A stretch of 13,429 nucleotides of DNA from Alphaproteobacteria bacterium (GTDB lineage Bacteria; Pseudomonadota; Alphaproteobacteria; Reyranellales; Reyranellaceae). The position numbers and the translations under genes were made by a program. Numbering within the stretch: position 1 is the stretch's first letter; each line of letters starts with the position of its first letter. Where the stretch lies: assembly GCA_013290035.1 (NCBI GenBank), contig JABCYT010000027.1, forward strand, positions 1-13,429, given 5' to 3'. The notes below the pieces were generated by a model. It was not told the DNA's origin and searched no databases. It saw only the letters and a program-made list of their open reading frames with translations. Of this stretch, positions 1-6,435 are shown in pieces.

Positions 1-423
1 GGTCAGGATCAGGAAGCGGCAGGTGAGCTCGCGCCCGTCGCCGCTGCGCCCATCGTCGATGCGCAAATGCCACAGGTTCTGCGCCTCGTCGTAGTGCGCC
101 GCCTCGACCCGGCAATTGAACTGCATGTACCGGCGCAGGCCGAACTTGTCGGCGACGTGGCTGAGGTAGCGCAGGTTCTCGGGCTGGCCGGAGAAGCGCT
201 CCTTCCAGTGCCATTCGTCGAGCAGCTCGCGCGAGAAGGAGTAGCCGTAGGTGTAGCTCTCCGAGTCGAAGCGCGCGCCGGGATAGCGGTTCCACTGCCA
301 AGTGCCGCCGAGGTCGCCGCCGGCTTCGAGCACGGTGGCGTCGATGCCGAGATCGACCAGGCGCTTGATCTGGTAGATGCCGGCGACGCCTGCGCCGACG
401 ACGATGACTTCGTGGTGCTGCAT
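1..423 (-). CDS. Flavin-containing / Baeyer-Villiger-type monooxygenase, N-terminal part (runs off left edge)
   Basis: The reading frame is open from ATG at 423 to the window edge and gives the first 141 residues. The N-terminus MQHHEVIVVGAGVAGIYQ holds the FAD dinucleotide-binding motif GAGVAG at residues 10-15, and Glu33 ends the second strand as the usual ribose-binding acid. Residues 39-55 (GGTWQWNRYPGARFDSE) are the signature of Baeyer-Villiger and related class B flavin monooxygenases, which use NADPH and O2 to insert oxygen next to a ketone or to oxidise a heteroatom. Family members are usually 480-550 residues, so about three quarters lies outside the window, including the FxGxxxHxxxWP fingerprint and the NADPH site. 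No clear Shine-Dalgarno sequence precedes 423, but the GAGVAG position fits this start. The next gene (590, plus strand) is divergent across a 166-bp gap where I see no distinct signal. The substrate cannot be told. Confidence 0.9.
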   Translation of the reverse strand, partial: MQHHEVIVVGAGVAGIYQIKRLVDLGIDATVLEAGGDLGGTWQWNRYPGARFDSESYTYGYSFSRELLDEWHWKERFSGQPENLRYLSHVADKFGLRRYMQFNCRVEAAHYDEAQNLWHLRIDDGRSGDGRELTCRFLILT

Positions 424-589
424 GTCGGGCAGTCTGGCACGAAAACGACGCGGCGGGCACCGCAGGATGCGCCGGCGCCGTCCCAGGCCCGCGATGCGGA
501 CTTGGCAAGCGGGCATTGCCTGTCGAAAGTGATCTATCGCGGGGTGTGGCGCCGGGGCTATGTTCGATTTCCTGACAGGGAGGTCCCAG

Positions 590-748
590 ATGCCCGACGG
601 CAAATATATCGACGCGACGTGGTGCGCCGAAGAGGCCACCAATTTGGTGATGAAGCTGCAGAATGAAGGAAAAGGCGATCGTGAGCTTCTCCGCGCCGTA
701 GCGCTGCTCGCCACGGCGATCATCAAGCTTGCCAAGAAGGAGCCCTAG
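590..748 (+). CDS. Small conserved-looking hypothetical protein (52 aa)
   Basis: This short protein begins MPDGKYIDATWCAEEATNLV and ends in a helical stretch (LLRAVALLATAIIKLAKKEP). I chose ATG 590 because a strong Shine-Dalgarno sequence, AGGGAGGT at 577-584, lies 5 bases before it. An in-frame ATG at 560 would add ten residues but has no such site. The protein is amphipathic and mostly helical, with no signal peptide, metal motif or recognised domain; the C-terminal 20 residues could form an amphipathic helix or a partner-binding surface. It is followed after 71 bp by the gene at 820 on the same strand, so the two may share a promoter in the gap after the divergent monooxygenase. I do not recognise a family. 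The strong ribosome binding site is the main reason to believe in it. Confidence 0.6.
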   Translation: MPDGKYIDATWCAEEATNLVMKLQNEGKGDRELLRAVALLATAIIKLAKKEP

Positions 749-819
749 TGCCTTCTGCCGATTGGCCTTCGCGTCCGGTGGCGTAAGCGTTCGTTGTTCC
801 AACCCACCCAGGAGCCTCC

Positions 820-1149
820 ATGAGCGCGCTCTACCAAATGCGGTACCAAGGCGTTGCCGGCAACGGTCATGGCGCGATGTACATCGGCAAGGGCGTCGTC
901 ATCGGCATCGACATATCCGGCGCCCGCTACCACGGGACCTACACCCTGTCGGGAACCACGATCGACGGGACCGCGACCTTGACGTCGTCGGGCGGCGCGC
1001 TGGTGACGGGGCAGGACCTCCCTGCCGGCGGCACGGTCCACATCACCTTCAGCCTGCCGGCCGGCTTCGACGACGGCCAGTATCACCACGTGATCGGCGG
1101 CGGCCGGCGCGTCGGCGTCTCCTTCAACAAGATCGGCGACATCCCTTGA
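820..1149 (+). CDS. Small GrlR-like beta-rich protein (109 aa)
   Basis: The protein starts MSALYQMRYQGVAGNGHGAM and is nearly all predicted short beta strands. It has the order aromatic strand, small glycine turn, GxxIGIDISGARYHGTYTLSG, then a polar strand. That arrangement resembles GrlR-type proteins, small eight-stranded barrels whose hallmark is a 'G-D-x-x-Y-x-G-x-Y' turn; here the matching stretch is GIDISGARYHGTY at about residues 29-41. GrlR proper is a negative regulator of type III secretion in enteropathogens, but alphaproteobacterial relatives are of unknown role, so no function is claimed. AGGAG at 810-814, five bases before ATG 820, supports the start. It has no signal peptide. 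It converges with the FAD oxidoreductase, whose stop is 25 bp away. That this is a real gene is fairly sure; the GrlR link is an inference from pattern. Confidence 0.7.
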   Translation: MSALYQMRYQGVAGNGHGAMYIGKGVVIGIDISGARYHGTYTLSGTTIDGTATLTSSGGALVTGQDLPAGGTVHITFSLPAGFDDGQYHHVIGGGRRVGVSFNKIGDIP

Positions 1150-1174
1150 GGACGCGCACCGTCCGGCTCGGGGC

Positions 1175-2287
1175 TCAGCGTCCGCGCAGCCGCGCCGGGT
1201 CGAACGTCCGCAGTCGCCCGGGCGCGAACGGCGCCAGGTCGACCTGGCGCACCTGGCCATCGAGGATCAGCTCGGCCATCGCCTCGCCGGTCGCCGGCGC
1301 GTTGAGCATGCCCCAGACGCTGTGGCCGGTCGCCACGTAGGCGCCGTCCAGGCCCGGCACCGCGCCGATCAGCGGCAGCCCGTCCTCGGTCACCGGGCGA
1401 AAGCACGCCTGCCGCGCCACGATCGTCGCTGCGGACAGCGCCGGCGAGATATTCCGGCACATCGCCTCCAGCCGCGCGTGCGCGCCGTCGTCGGCGGCGA
1501 CCTCGGCGGGATCGACCGGCAGCGGGCCGGTGCCCGAGACCGCGCACACCCAGGTCGTGCCGTCGGCGCGCGGAAACAGCTCGGGCGTCAGGATCTCGCC
1601 GCCGGCCTCCTGGTACTCGAGGAACAGCGCTTCCGCCGGAATGGCCTCGCCGGTCCGGAACACCAGGCTGTGGCCTTTGTAGCCGTACACCGCGGGCAGG
1701 GGCAGCCAGCGCGTCGCCAGGATCGACCACGGTCCCAGCGCGATGACCACGGCGTCGCCCTCGACGATCTCGCCGCTGTCCAGAACGACGCCTCCTATTG
1801 CTCCCGTCGGCCCCCGCACCAGGTCGACGACCGTGCCCTGCCGCAGCGCCGCGCCCTCGGCCTCGGCGGCGCGCATCAGGCCGGTGGTAAAGGCGCGCGG
1901 CTCGACCAGCGCCGTCGTCTGCGGCGCGCCGAGCTGGCCCGTGATCGCCACCTTGGCCGACAGCCACGGCCGTTGGCTCCGGCCACGCGCGCTGTCACTC
2001 TCGACGGCTTGGCCGCCAAAGGTTTCCAGCCGCCGGTAGCCCCACGGATTGCCAAGTTCGTCGGCGAGCTCGGCATGCAGCGCGAAGCTGCGCCGCGCCA
2101 ACCGGTCGAGTGGCGTGCCGCGGCACCAGTCGAGCGCCAGAAAGCCGCCCGACTTGCCCGACGCCGCGCCGGCCACTTCGTGGCGTTCGATCACGATGGC
2201 CTCGGCCCCGCGCCGGCCGAGGAAAAAGGCGATGGCGGCGCCGATCGCGCCGCCGCCGCAGATCACGATGCGTTTGGCTAGGCTCAT
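1175..2287 (-). CDS. FAD-dependent oxidoreductase, DAO family (Tda3/FOXRED-like)
   Basis: This 370-residue flavoprotein belongs to the D-amino-acid oxidase / glycine oxidase superfamily (DAO fold), which oxidises amines or amino acids at the C-N bond. The FAD motif GGGAIG is at residues 11-16 after a short beta strand, with Glu34 as the ribose ligand. Residues 41-51 (AASGKSGGFLA) match the flavin-contacting loop I associate with the eukaryotic Tda3-like subgroup. The C-terminal FAD-closing segment, about residues 300-344, reads DGLPLIGAVPGLDGAYVATG, typical of DAO enzymes. Length is normal. The start at 2287 has AGGG at 2298-2295, seven bases upstream. It is the downstream gene of a minus-strand pair with the M20 peptidase, separated by 182 bp filled largely by the 2347-2457 palindromic repeat, so co-transcription is possible but uncertain. 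With the peptidase it may deaminate released amino acids; that link is inference and the substrate is unknown. Confidence 0.88.
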   Translation of the reverse strand: MSLAKRIVICGGGAIGAAIAFFLGRRGAEAIVIERHEVAGAASGKSGGFLALDWCRGTPLDRLARRSFALHAELADELGNPWGYRRLETFGGQAVESDSARGRSQRPWLSAKVAITGQLGAPQTTALVEPRAFTTGLMRAAEAEGAALRQGTVVDLVRGPTGAIGGVVLDSGEIVEGDAVVIALGPWSILATRWLPLPAVYGYKGHSLVFRTGEAIPAEALFLEYQEAGGEILTPELFPRADGTTWVCAVSGTGPLPVDPAEVAADDGAHARLEAMCRNISPALSAATIVARQACFRPVTEDGLPLIGAVPGLDGAYVATGHSVWGMLNAPATGEAMAELILDGQVRQVDLAPFAPGRLRTFDPARLRGR

Positions 2288-2346
2288 GCCGACACCCTGT
2301 CAGGCCCGGCTTGCCATCTCCAGGCTGGGTCGTGGAAACCACACTA

Positions 2347-2457
2347 CCTCACCCTGAGGAGCGGTCCAAAGGACCGCGTCTCGAAGGGTGGGCCACAGTA
2401 TGTGCGCGTTGCCGACCCTTCGAGACGCCACGCTTCGCGTGGCTCCTCAGGATGAGG
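2347..2457. repeat. Cloverleaf-type intergenic palindromic repeat (about 111 bp)
   Basis: The element has nested, fully symmetric pairing. Outer arms 2347-2362 and 2442-2457 are complementary at 15 of 16 positions. Inside them are two small perfect hairpins, GCGGTCC-AAA-GGACCGC at 2361-2377 and GCCACGC-TTC-GCGTGGC at 2427-2443. Between those is a perfect 13-bp arm pair, 2377-2389 with 2415-2427, closing a loop that holds the short pair 2391-2393/2411-2413. Folded, it forms a four-way junction with an outer stem, two side hairpins and a central stem. The sequence resembles repeats I recall as scattered between genes in Bradyrhizobium-like and Reyranella-like genomes, usually framed by CCTCAtCCTGAGGAG; this is recollection, not a search. 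It lies between the M20 gene and the oxidoreductase gene and could act as a terminator, an mRNA stabiliser or simply a non-autonomous mobile repeat. Confidence 0.9.
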
Positions 2458-2469
2458 CGGGGTGTGGGT

Positions 2470-3900
2470 TCATCTTGCGGATCTTGCCCGCCCGTGATGC
2501 GCCGCGATCAGGCGCACCACCGCCATCGTGACCTTCTTGCCCGTCGGAATGTGCAGGAACTCGTTGGGCCCATGCGCATTGGAGTGCGGCCCCAGCACGC
2601 CGGTGATGACGAACTGGGTGTCGGGGAACTTCTCGCCCAGCATGCCCATGAAGGGGATCGTGCCGCCTTCGCCCATGTACGCCGCCGGCTGGCCGAACGC
2701 TTCCTGCGAGGCCTGCGCCACCGCTTTCTCGAGCCAGGGCGCCAGCGGCGGCGCGTGCCAGCCGCTCTGTCCGCCTTCGCCGGCGTCGAACGCGACCTCG
2801 GCGCCATAGGGCGGATCGGCCTCCAGCGCCTTCTTCATCGCCCGCGCCCCGGCCGGGGCGTCGAGCGTCGGCGGCGTGCGCAGGCTGAGCTTGGCCGTCG
2901 AGTAGGGCAGCAGCACGTTGCCGGCATCGCCCGGCGCGGGATAGCCGTCCATGCCGGTGACGGCGAGCTGCGGCCGCCAGGTGCGATTGAGCACCAGCTG
3001 GCCCCGGTCGTCGAGCATCGGCCGCGTCGATCCGGCGAAGGGGAACTTGCCGTCGACCTCGCTGCCGAGGATGCGCGCCGCTTCCTTGGCCTGCTCGATG
3101 CGCTGCGGCGGGATCTGGACATAGAGGTCGGACAGCTTGATCTCGCCCGTGGCCTCGTCCTCGAGGCGCGACAAGAGCCCGCGCAGGATGCGGAACGAGG
3201 AGGGCACGATGCCGGACGCGTCGCCCGAATGCACGCCCTCGGTCAGCACGCGCACCGTGAGCGTGCCCGCCGCGATGCCGCGCAGCGAGGTGGTGAGCCA
3301 CAGCCGCTCGTAGTCGCCGCAGCCCGAGTCGAGGCAGACGACGAGCGACGGCTTGCCGATGCGCGCGAGGAGGTGGTCGACGTAGTAGGGCAGGTCGTAG
3401 CTGCCGGATTCCTCGCAGGCCTCGATCATGATGACGCAGCGGCCGCGCGGCACCTTCTGCTCGCGCATGGCCCTGAGCGCGCACAGGCAGGCATAGATCG
3501 CATAGCCGTCGTCGGCGCCGCCGCGACCGTAGAGCTTGTCGTCCCTGAGCACGGGCAGCCACGGGCCCAGCCCCTCCGACCAACCCTTCATCTCGGGCTG
3601 CTTGTCGAGATGGCCGTAGAGCAGCACGGTGTCGTCGCTGTCGCCCGGCACATCCATGAACAAGAGCGGCGTGCGGCCGGGCAGGCGCACGACCTCCAGG
3701 GTGGCGCCGGCAAAGCCGTCGAGCTGCGGACGGGCCCAGCTCTCCATCAGCTTCACGGCGTCTTCCATGTAGCCGTGCTCGACCCACTGCGGATCGTAGG
3801 CCGGCGACTTGTTGGGGATGCGGATGTATTCCGTGATCGAGGGCAGGATCGAGTCTTCCCAGAAGGTCTCGATGAAAGGCTTCAGGCGGGTGGTGTCCAT
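2470..3900 (-). CDS. M20-family metallopeptidase / dipeptidase
   Basis: The 476-residue product is a di-zinc M20 exopeptidase, a family that splits dipeptides or N-acyl amino acids. The metal and catalytic residues are in order: YGHLDKQP gives His97 and catalytic Asp99; GRGGADDG gives bridging Asp130; EACEESGS gives general base Glu163 and ligand Glu164; VCLDSG gives Asp191; and SNAHGPNEF near the C-terminus gives His443. These match the ligand order of carboxypeptidase G2. The central segment from about 200 to 330 (including EGVHSGDASG) is the lid/dimerisation domain. There is no signal peptide, so it acts in the cytoplasm. Length is usual for the dipeptidase subgroup. ATG 3900 lacks a Shine-Dalgarno sequence; eight bases before it lies the conserved block at 3909-3958, which recurs before 11251. 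It is the first gene of the minus-strand pair with the FAD oxidoreductase and is divergent from the secreted protein at 3970. Confidence 0.93.
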   Translation of the reverse strand: MDTTRLKPFIETFWEDSILPSITEYIRIPNKSPAYDPQWVEHGYMEDAVKLMESWARPQLDGFAGATLEVVRLPGRTPLLFMDVPGDSDDTVLLYGHLDKQPEMKGWSEGLGPWLPVLRDDKLYGRGGADDGYAIYACLCALRAMREQKVPRGRCVIMIEACEESGSYDLPYYVDHLLARIGKPSLVVCLDSGCGDYERLWLTTSLRGIAAGTLTVRVLTEGVHSGDASGIVPSSFRILRGLLSRLEDEATGEIKLSDLYVQIPPQRIEQAKEAARILGSEVDGKFPFAGSTRPMLDDRGQLVLNRTWRPQLAVTGMDGYPAPGDAGNVLLPYSTAKLSLRTPPTLDAPAGARAMKKALEADPPYGAEVAFDAGEGGQSGWHAPPLAPWLEKAVAQASQEAFGQPAAYMGEGGTIPFMGMLGEKFPDTQFVITGVLGPHSNAHGPNEFLHIPTGKKVTMAVVRLIAAHHGRARSAR

Positions 3901-3908
3901 GGAGCCAT

Positions 3909-3958
3909 GTTATGTCAGATTTACAGCCGGGCTGTCCCAATCTCCGGGGCGTGAATCC
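3909..3958 (-). promoter_or_regulatory. Duplicated start-proximal block, copy 1 (palindrome plus conserved A/T tail)
   Basis: Positions 3909-3947 match 11260-11298 at 34 of 39 bases, and similarity resumes after a 3-base shift (TGAATCC at 3952-3958 and 11306-11312). The core is a perfect 6+1+6 palindrome, ACAGCC-G-GGCTGT at 3923-3935. Read toward the peptidase gene, the palindrome is followed by AAATCTGACATAAC, then 8 bases, then ATG 3900. No ribosome binding site lies between block and start. CATAAC could serve as a -10 hexamer, which would put transcription start at or next to the initiation codon (a leaderless mRNA). It could equally be an operator or a small mobile repeat. The block also sits 12 to 61 bases before the divergent gene at 3970 and could affect both directions. 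Confidence 0.6.
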
Positions 3959-3969
3959 AGTGGGGGGCC

Positions 3970-5508
3970 GTGAGCGAGAAAATCAGAGCGGTTATTCAGG
4001 CGCTGGTCTTATGGTCGCTGATGGCTTCGTTTTGCGGCGCACATGCTTATGAAGACACCAGTCCGGTCCAGATTTTCGATATTCAGAACTGGATTCAAAT
4101 CCGCGACCGCGCGGCTGCCTCGAGGGAAGTGACGAGCCTCAAGCGTCTGGTCGAGATCATCTACGACAGGATCATCAGCCGCCCTCGGGAAGAAGCGGAC
4201 TATTGGCGCGAAGCCGGCAAACGCTGGGGGGATTTCCGTCGGGCCTACTGCCCGTCCGATCTGTCGCTGTGTGCTCTGCCGCAAGAACTGGGCGGCGTCC
4301 GCCAGCTGGCGGCCATTCGCGATGGCCTGGTCGATGCTCAAGCGCGCAAACTACTGAACGAACGGTTGGGCCCGCAGGGGCTGCGGCTCTCGCCGACTCT
4401 GATTTTCCCCGGGCAGCTGCCTGCAGCTGGGAGCGACAAGGCGAATTTCGGTTTCCGCATCACCACCATCGAAGACGAGCAGAGCTCGAATGTCGACGGC
4501 ACGTCGCTCGTGACCATGGGCGATGTGATCCTGAACGACCTTCTCACCTATCACATGAGCTTCGGCAGCGACCTGGCACGAACCTATTTCGCGGTGGACT
4601 CCCGGGGAAATGGTTATGTGCAGGCGGATCGTGTGCGTGAGTCCGCCTACAGCTTCGCCGCCAACTGGAAAAAAGTGGCGCAGAAAAAGGTGAATTATTC
4701 CACGATCGACGTGGGCGACCTGCTGCTGCAGCAGCTCAAGAAGGAATTGAATGGCGCGTTCGACGCCACCTTCGACCGACTTCTGGCCAGGCTCGACGCC
4801 GGCAATCCCGACCACCTCGAGCATATCGACCGCTTCAGGGCGGAGCGTGCGCGCGATCGCTATCCCACCGAAGTCTACCAATGGGTGATCTACGATCAGC
4901 TTTTGCAGATCTCCAGCCTTCTCACCGAGCACTACCAGCAGGTCAAGGTGAACGGCGATGACGTGCACTCGGTGACTCAGGCGCTGAAGGGGATTGTCGC
5001 GTTGCAGAAACAGATCAGCCCGCGATTGCTGTTTTGCCTGCTCCAGCGCGAATGGGATTTGGACGAAGGCGCCGTGGTCGAACAGGTTCTCACCCGGCCT
5101 GTCGCGGGACTGTACATGGCGGAGCATGTCCAGGTTCTCCTCGAACACGGCCCGTACGCCAAGTTCGCGCAGTTCGAGAAGCTCTCGGCGAAGATCGACT
5201 ACAGGCTGCTGACGGACGATCGGGAATTTCTCGAGGCCCAGAATCCCGGGTTCTATAGAAAAATGTCAGTGCTTGGCCTGCTCGATGCGGAGAAGCTGCG
5301 AGCCGCTCCCCTTGCCCTACAAAAAGCCTGGCTCGAAAATTACGTCACCAAGGACGGACAAGCCTTCGCCCTGGGAGTCTACCGTGTGAGTGCGGCGCTG
5401 ACCCTGAGCCTGGACGCGCGTTCGGCCCGCGATCTTGCCGAAATCATTCGCCAAGCGCCGTTGAGCAAAACGGGTGATGGGATCTCGAGCACCTTCGTGA
5501 GCGGCTAG
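3970..5508 (+). CDS. Large secreted protein of unknown function (512 aa)
   Basis: A Sec signal peptide is clear: a charged start (SEKIR), a hydrophobic core at about residues 7-22 and a likely cut after AHA at residue 26. GTG 3970 is preferred because it gives the complete signal peptide, and a G-rich run (3962-3967) lies just upstream. ATG 4021 would remove most of the signal. The mature protein is mainly helical, soluble and without further membrane segments. Cys94 and Cys101 could form a small disulfide loop. I see no catalytic or metal-binding motif and recognise no family. By eye its coding sequence is less GC-rich than the neighbouring enzymes, with more A/T-ending codons, which could mean later acquisition or a relaxed lineage-specific gene. 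It is divergent from the M20 gene and convergent with the gene at 5532, so it is probably a single-gene unit. A weak CGCTT-GCG-AAGCG hairpin at 5513-5525 follows the stop without a T run. Confidence 0.85.
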   Translation: MSEKIRAVIQALVLWSLMASFCGAHAYEDTSPVQIFDIQNWIQIRDRAAASREVTSLKRLVEIIYDRIISRPREEADYWREAGKRWGDFRRAYCPSDLSLCALPQELGGVRQLAAIRDGLVDAQARKLLNERLGPQGLRLSPTLIFPGQLPAAGSDKANFGFRITTIEDEQSSNVDGTSLVTMGDVILNDLLTYHMSFGSDLARTYFAVDSRGNGYVQADRVRESAYSFAANWKKVAQKKVNYSTIDVGDLLLQQLKKELNGAFDATFDRLLARLDAGNPDHLEHIDRFRAERARDRYPTEVYQWVIYDQLLQISSLLTEHYQQVKVNGDDVHSVTQALKGIVALQKQISPRLLFCLLQREWDLDEGAVVEQVLTRPVAGLYMAEHVQVLLEHGPYAKFAQFEKLSAKIDYRLLTDDREFLEAQNPGFYRKMSVLGLLDAEKLRAAPLALQKAWLENYVTKDGQAFALGVYRVSAALTLSLDARSARDLAEIIRQAPLSKTGDGISSTFVSG

Positions 5509-5531
5509 GCGGCGCTTGCGAAGCGAAGTCG

Positions 5532-5894
5532 TCAGGTCTTGGGAGTGGGCGGCGTCGCCAACATCTCGGCACAGGCACGCGCGACGTCGGAGTCGGTCGT
5601 CTTGCTGCCGGGCATGAGCGCATAGCCGCTCTTCTCGATGACGTTGCCGCGTTGCCACGAGCTCTCCTTGGCGAGCTCGGCGATCTTGGCCGGGGCGTCG
5701 CCCTGGCTGCGGAACCGCTCGGCGCAGATCGGCGCCAGCGCCACCACGACGGCGTCGTGCGCGGCCGCTGCCGCATCCTTGCGGGCGGTGCCGCCGGTCA
5801 CCCAGCCACCCCAGCTGAAGCCGACGATCATGCAGGCCACGGCGCCGACGACGGCGCCCCACACCATGGGTTTGGTATTGGTTGGAAATTTCAT
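5532..5894 (-). CDS. Small membrane-anchored hypothetical protein (120 aa)
   Basis: The product begins MKFPTNTKPMVWGAVVGAVA and has one N-terminal membrane helix at about residues 10-30 with no obvious cleavage site, so the remaining 90 residues probably face the periplasm as an anchored domain. That part is alanine-rich and helical with two cysteines (one in APICAERF, one in ARACAEML) that may pair. Proteins of this shape are common as conserved hypotheticals in Bradyrhizobium-like genomes as I recall; no function is known to me. AAGGA before ATG 5894 is a good ribosome binding site. A 29-residue membrane peptide gene ends 31 bp upstream on the same strand, suggesting a two-gene unit. The gene converges with the secreted protein, 23 bp away. 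Confidence 0.85.
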   Translation of the reverse strand: MKFPTNTKPMVWGAVVGAVACMIVGFSWGGWVTGGTARKDAAAAAHDAVVVALAPICAERFRSQGDAPAKIAELAKESSWQRGNVIEKSGYALMPGSKTTDSDVARACAEMLATPPTPKT

Positions 5895-5925
5895 GGCGAG
5901 TCCTTTCAGGGCCGGAGCGCGGCCG

Positions 5926-6015
5926 TCAGGTCGGCGCCCGCACGATCGCGTAGCCGACGATCAACAGGAAAAGGAAAAGCGGAAAGAGGACGGGCGGTAC
6001 GAGCCAGTCGCGCAT
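5926..6015 (-). CDS. Candidate 29-residue single-helix membrane peptide
   Basis: ATG at 6015 opens a 30-codon frame ending in TGA at 5928-5926. The product begins MRDWLVPPVLFPLFLFLLIV and finishes GYAIVRAPT. It is a short charged start, one hydrophobic helix at about residues 9-25 and a short basic tail, the form of genuine small membrane proteins. It lies 31 bp before the 120-residue membrane-anchored gene on the same strand. A GGTGG stretch lies just upstream as a modest ribosome binding site. The 'MRDWLVPP' start resembles tiny conserved membrane peptides I associate with rhizobial genomes, but I cannot confirm homologues. Chance is a fair alternative for so short a frame; the well-formed helix and tandem placement favour a real gene. 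Confidence 0.5.
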   Translation of the reverse strand: MRDWLVPPVLFPLFLFLLIVGYAIVRAPT

Positions 6016-6318
6016 GGGTCCACCGGATGATTGGCTTTGGCGCGGGCGCCTGGCGCGCGCGACGCGACAGCTGGAAGAGAGATGGTGCTCTTTGACTGAC
6101 TGACAAGCGATATCTGCTAGAACTGAGGGCGGACCTCGCTTTTCTTCGGTCGTCGCGCGCGAGCGTCATTTCTTTTCGCCCGGAGGCGCAAGGACAAGAG
6201 CCTGTTGCGCCCCCATAGGGATGACAACAGGAACAACCACAGAGCGGAGACCGAGGTCGGATTGCGTCGCATGAGACCGCCCTCCCGACTCGGCTCATAG
6301 GCGCTTTCCGTGGTTGCG

Positions 6319-6338
6319 GATGTTCCGTTTGGAACATC
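6319..6338. promoter_or_regulatory. Perfect 8+4+8 palindrome, possible operator
   Basis: GATGTTCC and GGAACATC are exact reverse complements separated by GTTT. The site lies about 98 bp before the lipoprotein start. It has the size and symmetry of a dimeric repressor or activator site. It is not followed by a T run, so a terminator is unlikely. The GGAAC half resembles the -35 motif of EcfG-type sigma factors, but no CGTT lies at the required 16-17 bases on either strand. Confidence 0.4.
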
Positions 6339-6385
6339 AGGGAGATAAGTCAGCGCCGCACGTTAGCGTGACAATGGGATCGTTC

Positions 6386-6412
6386 GGCAACGGGTGGCCT
6401 CCCTTCTTCGTT
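6386..6412 (+). promoter_or_regulatory. Weak EcfG-type promoter candidate before the lipoprotein gene
   Basis: GGCAAC at 6386-6391 is followed by 17 bases and CGTT at 6409-6412. The general stress sigma factor EcfG of alphaproteobacteria recognises GGAAC-N16/17-CGTT, so this is one base off in the -35 half. Transcription would begin near 6418, just before the AAGGAG ribosome binding site (6423-6428). The short motifs can occur by chance in GC-rich DNA, so confidence is low. Confidence 0.28.
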
Positions 6413-6435
6413 GTATTCGTTGAAGGAGACCATCC

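Larger units (their letters stand above)
6016..6435. other. 420-bp intergenic region between divergent small genes, with two inverted repeats
   Basis: No convincing gene is seen on either strand. The region must hold promoters for the minus-strand pair (start 6015) and the lipoprotein (start 6436). Two inverted repeats stand out: CCTGTTG (6201-6207) with CAACAGG (6225-6231), enclosing a smaller CCC/GGG pair, and GATGTTCC-GTTT-GGAACATC at 6319-6338, perfect over eight bases per arm. A TGAC triplet repeat lies at 6093-6104. A small RNA or a long leader is possible but no rho-independent terminator marks one. Confidence 0.6.

Noticed and set aside
1322..2281. A 319-codon plus-strand open frame
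   Set aside because: Antisense to the DAO-family oxidoreductase, whose FAD motifs are intact; no ribosome binding site or recognisable domain.
3000..3060. Possible frameshift or broken motif in the peptidase
   Set aside because: The frame is continuous from 3900 to 2470 with all five metal ligands in order and normal length.
2110..3954. A 614-codon plus-strand open frame
   Set aside because: It is antisense to the M20 peptidase and the oxidoreductase start, runs through the palindromic repeat, and its translation is arginine/alanine-rich low-complexity text typical of antisense frames in GC-rich DNA.
6093..6104. TGAC triplet repeat as a promoter or operator
   Set aside because: No matching -10 element at a proper distance on either strand; three 4-base units can arise by chance.
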